Shown: piece by piece, positions 7,877-14,663 of the stretch
How the letters are laid out: each line of letters starts with the position of its first letter
Numbering within the stretch: the first letter of the stretch is position 1
From: Ferrimonas balearica DSM 9799
GTDB lineage: Bacteria; Pseudomonadota; Gammaproteobacteria; Enterobacterales; Shewanellaceae
Direction: 5' to 3'
Length of the DNA stretch: 64,000 nt
Assembly: GCF_000148645.1 (NCBI RefSeq)
Contig: NC_014541.1
Coordinates: forward strand, 2,379,139 to 2,443,138
Notes under the pieces: generated by a model
Databases searched by the model: none
Told to the model about the DNA's origin: nothing
What the model saw: the letters and a program-made list of their open reading frames with translations, nothing else
Program-made: the position numbers and the translations under genes

Positions 7877-8071
7877 CGTCGCATCCTTGTTGGCAAAAGG
7901 TGGCAGGCTATTCTACGTGAATGACCTTTTTTTGCCATTTTTGTTAACAGCAAAAGCGCCCGCCCCGTCACGTTTTGCTACAGTGCCGACACTCTGTTGA
8001 TCAAGTTCAGCCAGGATACAGCCGTTCAGCGTATGCTGTAGTGGATTGAATGGCTTACCCGGACCACCGAT

Positions 8072-8746
8072 ATGCAAATACTTGTAATTGAAGATGACCC
8101 GCTCCTTTGCCACCACCTTAAGGTGCGCCTTTCTGAGCTGGGCAACCAGGTGCAGGCCAGTCAGACCGCCTCTGAAGGCGAGTACCTGGCCAATAACTAC
8201 CCCCTGGACATTGCGGTGGTTGACCTCGGTTTGCCCGACGAAAGCGGCCTGTCCCTAATCCAGCGACTGCGGGATCAGGGCAAAGCGTTCCCCATTCTGA
8301 TCCTGACCGCCCGTGACAGCTGGCAGGACAAGGTGGAGGGTCTGAACGCTGGCGCCGACGACTATCTGGTTAAGCCCTTCCGCATTGAGGAGCTGATGGC
8401 TCGCCTCAACGCCCTGGTGCGCCGCAGCGCCGGCTTTATCAAACCGGAGATCAGTTGTGGTTCGCTGAAGATGGACCTGACCGGCAAAAGCGTCACCCTG
8501 GCCGGTGACCTGCTTGAGCTGACCGCGTTTGAATACCAGATCCTGGAGTACCTGATGCGCCATCATCAGCAGGTGATCTCCAAGCAACGCCTTCTGGACG
8601 TGCTGTACGAGGACCGCGAAGGCGACCCGAACACCGTTGAAGTGATGATCTCCCGACTGCGCAAAAAGCTGGTCAGCGGGGGCATGAACAACCCCATCGT
8701 CACCATCCGTGGCCAGGGCTACCGCTTTAATCAGGCCTGCCAGTAA
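8072..8746 (+). CDS. phoP: PhoP-type response regulator
   Basis: A 224-residue OmpR-family regulator (E. coli PhoP has 223). The receiver domain has acidic residues E7-D8-D9, phospho-acceptor D51 in VVDLGLPDESG, and the Lys in YLVKPF. The C-terminal winged helix has TAFEYQILEYLMRH and VEVMISRLRKKL. The sequence is closest to PhoP, for example HHLKVRLSELG and LTARDSWQDKVEGLNAGADDY. It is followed 2 bases later by a PhoQ-type kinase gene. In enterobacteria PhoPQ responds to low Mg2+, acid and cationic peptides and controls lipid A modification; whether that holds here is inference. Confidence 0.93.
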   Translation: MQILVIEDDPLLCHHLKVRLSELGNQVQASQTASEGEYLANNYPLDIAVVDLGLPDESGLSLIQRLRDQGKAFPILILTARDSWQDKVEGLNAGADDYLVKPFRIEELMARLNALVRRSAGFIKPEISCGSLKMDLTGKSVTLAGDLLELTAFEYQILEYLMRHHQQVISKQRLLDVLYEDREGDPNTVEVMISRLRKKLVSGGMNNPIVTIRGQGYRFNQACQ

Positions 8747-8748
8747 CC

Positions 8749-10122
8749 ATGCAATTTCGCCAACTCTGCCAACGCCCGACCATCTTCCGTCGGGTGATTG
8801 GCACCTCAATGATCGTGCTGACCCTGGCGGTACTGACCCTGGCCGGGGCCGAGCGCTATCTGAACGAGAACGACCTCTATGGTCGTACCGCCCGCACCAT
8901 TCCGGCCCAGCTTGCCTACATTGGCGACGAGCTGCGGGAGGATGGCGTTAATATTGGCTCCGGCGCACTGGCCAACGACGAACGCTTTAAGCCCGGAGCC
9001 AACCTGTTTGCGGTATGCAGCGCAGAAAGAGGATCCATCTTTATCTCCAAAGGCGCGCAGCGCGAAGGGCTCACCGGCTTGTGCGACCTGCTGCCGGACG
9101 ACCCCGACCTGGCCCCCACCCACCCGCTGGTGCTCAACAACAACAAGCCCTATTACCTATACCCCCTGTCGTTCGATACCGATAAGGGCCACGTCGACAT
9201 TCTTATCCTGCGCGATGGTGCTGACGCCGCTGCGGAGCTGAAAACCCTGGACCGGCGGGTGGCCATGAAGGTCGCCATCACCCTGCCCATTATTATGCTG
9301 CTGCTGATCAGTGCGGCATTGTGGGGGATGAAGCCGCTTAAGCACCTCGGTGAGCAGCTGCACCAGATCATCCGCGGTCGACGCACCCGGTTGGACCCGC
9401 CCAAGGCCAACGAACTGCACGAGATCACCCTGGCCCTGAACGAACTGCTGACCCAGTCAGAGCGGCGTAAGGAGACCTACCAGAATGCCATGAAAGACCT
9501 GGCTCACAGCCTCAAAACCCGGCTGGCTGCGGCTCAGGCGATTCTCGACGACGCCAAGGACCCCAGCACCACGCGGGAGGAGCTGTATGAGCAACTTGGC
9601 CAGATGGACCTGCTGGTGCAGTACCAGTTGCGTAAAGCCACCATGGGGCGTCAGGGCCTGAGCCAGGCCACTGCTGAGATAGAGCCTGTGGTTCGTCAGC
9701 TCACCACCATGCTGGATAAGGTGTACCGGGACAAAGGGGTGCATTGCGACATCCAGATCGCCTCCGGTTGCGCCTTCCCGGGCTCCAGAGAGGACCTGAT
9801 GGAGCTGATGGGCAACCTGATGGACAACGCCTATCGCTTTGCCCTCAATACCGTTCGGGTCAGCGCAAGTCGAACCGACGGTGGCCACTGCCTGTTGCAG
9901 GTGGAAGATGACGGCCCGGGCATCGACCCGACAGAACGCCAGCGGGTATTGCGTCGTGGCGAACGCGCCGACGAGCGCCACCCCGGCCAGGGCATCGGCC
10001 TGGCGGTATGTCAGGAGTTGGCCGTGGCCTACGGCGGTGAACTGACCATCGACCAGTCCCCGTTGCAGGGCGCCCGCATCAACCTGTTGCTGCCGTTTGG
10101 TGGTTATTCCACAAAAGAATGA
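8749..10122 (+). CDS. phoQ: PhoQ-type sensor histidine kinase
   Basis: A 457-residue membrane kinase (E. coli PhoQ has about 486). TM1 covers about residues 17-35. A periplasmic sensor domain follows, containing an acidic patch (LCDLLPDDPDLAP). TM2 (VAITLPIIMLLLISAALWGM) is next, then a HAMP-like linker and the H-box DLAHSLKTRLAA with His253. The ATPase domain has the N-box DNLMDNAYRFA, G1 VEDDGPGIDP and G2 GQGIGLAV. Oddly, residue 258, normally the conserved Pro of the H-box (HSLKTPLA in PhoQ), is Arg. The gene starts 2 bases after phoP, so the two are coupled. Confidence 0.92.
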   Translation: MQFRQLCQRPTIFRRVIGTSMIVLTLAVLTLAGAERYLNENDLYGRTARTIPAQLAYIGDELREDGVNIGSGALANDERFKPGANLFAVCSAERGSIFISKGAQREGLTGLCDLLPDDPDLAPTHPLVLNNNKPYYLYPLSFDTDKGHVDILILRDGADAAAELKTLDRRVAMKVAITLPIIMLLLISAALWGMKPLKHLGEQLHQIIRGRRTRLDPPKANELHEITLALNELLTQSERRKETYQNAMKDLAHSLKTRLAAAQAILDDAKDPSTTREELYEQLGQMDLLVQYQLRKATMGRQGLSQATAEIEPVVRQLTTMLDKVYRDKGVHCDIQIASGCAFPGSREDLMELMGNLMDNAYRFALNTVRVSASRTDGGHCLLQVEDDGPGIDPTERQRVLRRGERADERHPGQGIGLAVCQELAVAYGGELTIDQSPLQGARINLLLPFGGYSTKE

Positions 10123-10130
10123 ACACACCC

Positions 10131-10172
10131 GGCCTCCTGTTGGGTCTGTGTATGGGCAGACTACAGGAGGCC
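10131..10172 (+). promoter_or_regulatory. Hairpin that buries the DUF2057 ribosome-binding site
   Basis: Perfect 10-bp arms GGCCTCCTGT (10131-10140) and ACAGGAGGCC (10163-10172), extended inward by GTCTG / CAGAC. The AGGAGG at 10165-10170, 7 bases before the DUF2057 ATG, lies wholly inside the 3' arm, and the 5' arm carries the matching CCTCCT. With no T-run behind it, it looks like a translational control element rather than a terminator. Confidence 0.6.
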
Positions 10173-10177
10173 ACACC

Positions 10178-10594
10178 ATGAAACGCATTACCCTGCTCAG
10201 CGCGCTGTTGCTCAGCGCCACCACCGCGTTTGCCGGACAATTGCAGTTGGGCAGTAATGTCCGGGTGCTGACCCTGAACGGTGAACCCGTTGACGCGTAC
10301 CATCAGAATCTGGACATCGGCCCCGGTTCACAGGTGATCACCGTCCGCTACGATGCGCTGTTTGAAGCCAACGCCGAAGACCACGAATTTGTCCGTTCTC
10401 CGGTTCAGGTCATCCGCTTTGAATCGATGCCGAATGAGCGTTACATGCTGCAGGCCCCGATCATGGATCTGCGCCAGGCCCGCCACTTTGCCGAAGACCC
10501 GCACTTTCAGCTGACTCGCAGTGATGGGGAGCGTATCGCGCACCGGACCTGGAGCCGTGATGAGTTGTTGGCCGAACTGCTCGCCAGGCCGTAA
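10178..10594 (+). CDS. DUF2057 family (YccT-like) exported protein
   Basis: A 138-residue protein with a clear signal peptide (MKRITLLSALLLSATTAFA) and the DUF2057 pattern GQLQLGSNVRVLTLNGEPVD, then PGSQVITVRYDALFE. The family is periplasmic and of unknown role; E. coli YccT is longer, at about 220 residues. The start ATG has an ideal AGGAGG, but that sits in a hairpin (see 10131-10172). It follows phoQ by 55 bases and may be co-transcribed with phoPQ. Confidence 0.85.
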   Translation: MKRITLLSALLLSATTAFAGQLQLGSNVRVLTLNGEPVDAYHQNLDIGPGSQVITVRYDALFEANAEDHEFVRSPVQVIRFESMPNERYMLQAPIMDLRQARHFAEDPHFQLTRSDGERIAHRTWSRDELLAELLARP

Positions 10595-10630
10595 CACTCT
10601 GTATCCTCTAGATATTGGTTCATGTAAACT

Positions 10631-10655
10631 GTCGGCAACATCGTGAGTTGCCGAC
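10631..10655 (+). promoter_or_regulatory. Inverted repeat directly before the HD-GYP start codon
   Basis: Perfect 9-bp arms GTCGGCAAC and GTTGCCGAC around a 7-base loop. It ends 4 bases before the ATG and occupies the place where a ribosome-binding site would normally be. It could be a protein operator or an RNA hairpin. Confidence 0.45.
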
Positions 10656-10659
10656 AAAC

Positions 10660-11907
10660 ATGAGCCAAGCCAGTACCAAACTCGATATTGATAAAGTCCG
10701 TGTCGGACACTTTGTTCGCCTTCCCATCGGTTGGCGAGATCACCCCTTTATGTTCAACAGCTTCCGCATTAAGGAGCCGCAACAGATTGCGCTGCTGAAG
10801 CGGCTGAAGCTCACCTTTGTCTACATCGATCCCGACCGCTCCCGGGTGGCAGCCGATGAGCCGGCTGCCCCGGCAGTCCCGGATGAGGACACCCTGATTC
10901 AGGTGCAGCAATCATTAGCTGAGGCCAAACAGGCCCGGATTGAACGGCTGAAGAGCTACCAGCGATCCCTGAACCACGCCACCAAGAAATACCGGGACAA
11001 CCTGGCCCGGGCCCGTTCGCTTTCCAGCAAGGTGCGGGCGCGCCCGGCGGAAGGGGTGCAAGCCGCCACTGAGGTGGTTCAGGGCATCATTGCCGAGTTG
11101 GTGAACTCCGATGGTCTGGAGTTGCACCTGATGAGCGAAGGGGAGCACAGTGACGCCATCCACCATCACGGCCTGAACGTGACGGTGTTGTCGTTGATGC
11201 TGGCCAAACGCCTTGGCCTGACCGAGATGGAGATGGAAGTGGTGGGCTTGGGTGCCCTGTTCCACGATTTTGGTAAGTTGCGACTGCCCGCTGGCCTCGC
11301 CACCCGAATGCCCAACGACGCCAAAGAGTGGGCGGTCTTTAAAAACCACCCCAATATGGCCGATGCCCTGATAGACGGCGACAATGGACTGCCCTGGCAG
11401 GCTGTGGCCATCATCCGCCAGCACCACGAGTTTCTTGATGGCAGTGGCTACCCGGAAGGGCTCAAGGCCGACCGCATCGATCCGCTGGCCCAGCTGGTGA
11501 CGGTGGTCAATGAATACGACAACCTGGTGCACCACAAAGACCCCCGAAAACGTCGCACCCCCAATACCGCTCTCGGATGGCTCTATAAGCACCGCCAGGA
11601 CCAGCTCAATACCCACTATCTGCAGCAATTTATCAAGATGATGGGGATCTACCCGCCAGGCTCCATTGTTCAACTGGACAGCGGCCAGTACGGCATCGTG
11701 ATGTCACTGGATGAGCAAAACCTGCTCAGCCCCAATGTGATGCTTTACGACCCGGCCATTCCGATGAACAGCGCCGCGGTGATCAGCGTTGGCGAAGAGG
11801 GCCTCAAGGTGGCCAAGTGTCTGCCCCCGGAAGCGCTGTCCAAGGCCGCGTTTGAATACCTTAGCCCGCGCGACCGCATCAACTACTACATCAAAGGCCA
11901 GAACTGA
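10660..11907 (+). CDS. HD-GYP domain protein with DUF3391, probable c-di-GMP phosphodiesterase
   Basis: A 415-residue cytoplasmic protein. The N-terminal DUF3391-type domain (DKVRVGHFVRLPIGWRDHPFMFN) is followed by a charged helical linker. An HD-GYP domain follows, with the metal pair HD at residues 202-203 (FHDFGKLRLP), upstream HHHG, and HHEFLDGSGYP at about residue 255. The full set of metal ligands suggests an active enzyme that hydrolyses cyclic di-GMP. Start chosen at MSQASTKLDIDK because the domain begins there; the frame is open to 10615. No ribosome-binding site is visible, and a perfect inverted repeat lies in its place. Confidence 0.92.
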   Translation: MSQASTKLDIDKVRVGHFVRLPIGWRDHPFMFNSFRIKEPQQIALLKRLKLTFVYIDPDRSRVAADEPAAPAVPDEDTLIQVQQSLAEAKQARIERLKSYQRSLNHATKKYRDNLARARSLSSKVRARPAEGVQAATEVVQGIIAELVNSDGLELHLMSEGEHSDAIHHHGLNVTVLSLMLAKRLGLTEMEMEVVGLGALFHDFGKLRLPAGLATRMPNDAKEWAVFKNHPNMADALIDGDNGLPWQAVAIIRQHHEFLDGSGYPEGLKADRIDPLAQLVTVVNEYDNLVHHKDPRKRRTPNTALGWLYKHRQDQLNTHYLQQFIKMMGIYPPGSIVQLDSGQYGIVMSLDEQNLLSPNVMLYDPAIPMNSAAVISVGEEGLKVAKCLPPEALSKAAFEYLSPRDRINYYIKGQN

Positions 11908-12088
11908 CACCAAAGTGTCCCGTCCCTGTTATGGCAGTGTCGCTCCGTTGCACCCGGTTAAGATAAACCGACACGGCGACGCTGCCATCCACGGTCCCTC
12001 ACCATTCCCCGCCCGGTCTCAGACGGCCTAACGTCCTCATTTGCCTCGCCGAAACCTTGCCAAGGCGGCAACCGGCAACCATGCTTTG

Positions 12089-12114
12089 ATGGCGCGTTCA
12101 GACGGACGCGCCAT
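12089..12114. repeat. Inverted repeat upstream of the DUF3135 gene
   Basis: Perfect 9-bp arms ATGGCGCGT and ACGCGCCAT with an 8-base loop, 55 bases before the start codon. No T-run follows. It may be an operator or a weak hairpin; nothing else is recognised in the 262-base spacer. Confidence 0.4.
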
Positions 12115-12169
12115 GGACGGCACTCCCCGACAACGGACGTTGCGGCATCTCAACGAATCGGAGGGGAGC

Positions 12170-12514
12170 ATGACTTCACTGCCGGATTTCGACACGCTGC
12201 AACAACTGGCCAAAGACGACCCACAAGCGCTGGAGCGTCTGCGCCAGACTCTGATAGACGAGACCATCGCCACAGCCAAACCCGATCACCAGCCTCAACT
12301 GCGGGCGCTACAATCCCATGTTGACCGCACCCTCGAGCGGGCCAGCAACCCCTATCATGGGCTGGTTCAGGTGATGGCGATGATGCAGGACAAACTGTAT
12401 TGCCTGGCCCTGGCACTCAACCAGCCCGATGCCTATTTTGACCAACAAGCCACAATTGTTCCGCTTCGGCCAGATGTTGAGCAAGCGGAGGAACAGGGGC
12501 ATCACGGAGCGTGA
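12170..12514 (+). CDS. DUF3135 domain-containing protein
   Basis: A 114-residue cytoplasmic protein starting MTSLPDFDTLQQLAKDDPQALERLRQ, the typical DUF3135 opening, followed by LQSHVDRTLERASNPYHGLVQVMAMMQDKL. The function of the family is not known. The frame is open further upstream, but the ATG at 12170 has a strong ribosome-binding site (GGAGGGGAG). It ends about 107 bases before a DedA-family gene. Confidence 0.82.
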   Translation: MTSLPDFDTLQQLAKDDPQALERLRQTLIDETIATAKPDHQPQLRALQSHVDRTLERASNPYHGLVQVMAMMQDKLYCLALALNQPDAYFDQQATIVPLRPDVEQAEEQGHHGA

Positions 12515-12621
12515 CCTACCCGACATAAATCACGTTTTTTCGTGTTCGATTTTACTCCTGCTGGCTATGCTGGAAGCCCCCCAAGCGCGCCTTGTCGGCG
12601 CCCGAAGCAGCGTTACTCAGG

Positions 12622-13362
12622 ATGATCGATTTATTTCATGCCATTTGGCACCAGGATGTGGGATTTTTGCAGCAATATCCCCACATCTGGCTCTTGGTGC
12701 TCTGCCTGTTCTTGATCCTGATGATCGAATCGGCCTTTGTTTTCCTGCCCCTCCCCGGGGACAGCATCGTGATCTTTGGCGGTGCCCTGGTGGGACTGGG
12801 CATTGTTGATCCCAGCGTCAGTATCGTGGTGATCCCGGCTGCGGCGGCAGTGGGGGGCTATCTCGCGTATGAACAGGGCCGCTGGCTGGAACAGCGCCCC
12901 TCCCGATTCAATATTGAACGACTGCTGCCTGAGGGCACCCTGAACCGGGCTGCGGAGTTGTTCCGCAAGCACGGTATTCTGGCGCTGTTCGCGGCCCGCT
13001 TCCTGCCATTTGTCCGGGTGCTGGTGCCGATGCTGATGGGTGCCGCGCACCTGTCCCGCCGTCGTTTCGCTCTGGTCAACGCCGTCAGCGCCTGGTGCTG
13101 GGCTGGCTGCCTCGGCTTTTTCGGCGCTTTCGTCGTGAACACCCCGTTCTACGCAGAGCACAGCGCACTGATCGCACGGACCGCCGTGCTGCTGCCATTG
13201 GCGCTGTTTGCCTCCGCCATTGCCGCCGTGCTCTATCGCCACTTCCGTACCCAGCCGCCGGTGCTGCCCAAGGTGACCGTTGAGCCGCCGCTAACCGCTG
13301 CGCCCCCCGTGGATCAGGCTGCCCTGGAGCAGCAGGTCAAACAAGATCACACCGTACGCTAA
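12622..13362 (+). CDS. DedA family membrane protein
   Basis: About 246 residues with the DedA/SNARE-associated layout. ESAFVFLPLPGDSIVIFGGALVGLG comes first. The conserved arm FRKHGILALFAARFLPFVRVLVPMLMGAAHLSRRRF follows, with the Phe-x-Arg and Gly residues typical of the family. Final TM segments and a Pro-rich tail end the protein. Family members act in membrane homeostasis and include undecaprenyl-phosphate or phosphatidylethanolamine transporters. Start uncertain: ATG 12622 is used, but a TTG at 12592 is also in frame and neither has a good ribosome-binding site. The last 72 bases overlap the convergent antiporter gene. Confidence 0.88.
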   Translation: MIDLFHAIWHQDVGFLQQYPHIWLLVLCLFLILMIESAFVFLPLPGDSIVIFGGALVGLGIVDPSVSIVVIPAAAAVGGYLAYEQGRWLEQRPSRFNIERLLPEGTLNRAAELFRKHGILALFAARFLPFVRVLVPMLMGAAHLSRRRFALVNAVSAWCWAGCLGFFGAFVVNTPFYAEHSALIARTAVLLPLALFASAIAAVLYRHFRTQPPVLPKVTVEPPLTAAPPVDQAALEQQVKQDHTVR

Positions 13363-14409
13363 CGACTGCACCGTCCACCAGGCGGGCAAGTCCGTCGGCA
13401 GGGCCAACACCAACGCTAAGGTGATTGGCCCCCGACTCGGCGCCAGCAACCACTGGCGCCGCTCCTCTCCCCGAATCGGCAATCCCCGCCACATCAGCCA
13501 GGGCAGCAACGACAGCAGGCGTACCGCCCCCGCCGCCCCAATGGCCAGCAACATCGCCCAATAGCGCTCGGTGAACATCGCCGCCGTCAGAGTAAACCCC
13601 AATACCACCACCAGGCTGTCGGCCAACCAGGGCGTCAGATTCAGACAGGGCAATGGCGCTGGCCGCCCCCGCCGAATCCATACCGTGGCAGCCAGCACCA
13701 CCACCAGACCGGGGGCCGCCAGCAGCCACTCGGCCCCCAGATAGAGCCACCAAAGCCACACTCCGGTTAACACCGTCCCCCAGCGCGCGCCGCCGGCCAC
13801 TCGCCACACCGCCACGCCACAGGCCACCGCCAACATGGCACCCGCAACGGTTCGCAACAGGTCCGTCATCAGGGTGGCCGTTGACCACTGGCTGACACTG
13901 TCCAGAGAGAGCAACACCATCAGCAACACCAACGCCAATGCATCCACCACGGCCGCCTCCCCCTCGAGCCAGACCTGTACCCGACGGGCTCCCTCAAGGT
14001 AGGGCGTGGCGAACCCGGGGTCGGCGGTCGCCAACAGCGTGGCGGCCACCAACGCCGATAACAGAGGAAAGCCAGCGTGGCTGATGCCAAAGAACAACAC
14101 CGCACTGACCCCGGCCAGCATCATCAGGAAGGTCAGAAGGGCCTGGACCGCCACCGGCCCGCGATAGCGGCGTAAACGGCGCAACGGCAAGCGGGCCGCC
14201 AACTCCCAGACAAGCAAAGGCAGCACCAGATAGAGGATGCCGGTGGTGAGCGACTGCGCATCCCAGCCGCTGTCCCACTGAAGCCGGCTGACCAGTTGCC
14301 CGGCCACGGTGCCCAGGATCAGGAGCAGCGGCAATCGCACCCCGTTTGGCAATGTTCGGCACATCGCCACCAAAGAAAACACCACCGCGGCCGAAACCAA
14401 CCCATTCAC
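13291..14409 (-). CDS. Cation/proton antiporter-like membrane protein (CPA1 type)
   Basis: A 372-residue polytopic protein with about 11-12 membrane segments. The stretch LLATADPGFATPYLEGARRVQVWLEGEAAVVDALALVLLMVLL resembles the CPA1 pattern in which ATDP and an EGES-type motif followed by Asp form the ion site. Here they read ATADPG and EGEAAVVDA, so it is a divergent member. Shorter than usual NhaP proteins and without a soluble C-terminal domain. The substrate ion cannot be told from sequence. Confidence 0.78.
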   Translation of the reverse strand: MNGLVSAAVVFSLVAMCRTLPNGVRLPLLLILGTVAGQLVSRLQWDSGWDAQSLTTGILYLVLPLLVWELAARLPLRRLRRYRGPVAVQALLTFLMMLAGVSAVLFFGISHAGFPLLSALVAATLLATADPGFATPYLEGARRVQVWLEGEAAVVDALALVLLMVLLSLDSVSQWSTATLMTDLLRTVAGAMLAVACGVAVWRVAGGARWGTVLTGVWLWWLYLGAEWLLAAPGLVVVLAATVWIRRGRPAPLPCLNLTPWLADSLVVVLGFTLTAAMFTERYWAMLLAIGAAGAVRLLSLLPWLMWRGLPIRGEERRQWLLAPSRGPITLALVLALPTDLPAWWTVQSLAYGVILFDLLLQGSLIHGGRSG

Positions 14410-14663
14410 CGCCGTTCACTCCCGGTTCGCCACATTATCGAAAAAGAGGCTCAATTCGCTGCCAAGTCGCGCTTTTTCGATGCACGTTCCATGACAGTTA
14501 ATTGAAATTTATATTTCAGGCACCGCTGAAAGCCGCGCCGGAAGCGGGTTTGAATAATTGCTCAAAAACCCAGCGAACAAAATTAACTTTAGTGAAACAT
14601 TCCGAAACTAGCTTGCAACGCCAATTCATCACAACAAACGCAATGCAGTTGCGGAGAACCTCA

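Noticed and set aside
7019-7924. 301-codon open frame antisense to the binding-protein gene
   Set aside because: The opposite strand encodes a clear PhnD-like protein coupled to its ATPase; the antisense frame has no recognisable domain.
14491-14510. Pho-box-like ATGACAG upstream of the beta-helix lipoprotein gene
   Set aside because: Only the first half-site matches; the second half (TTGAAAT) agrees poorly, so PhoB control is not claimed.
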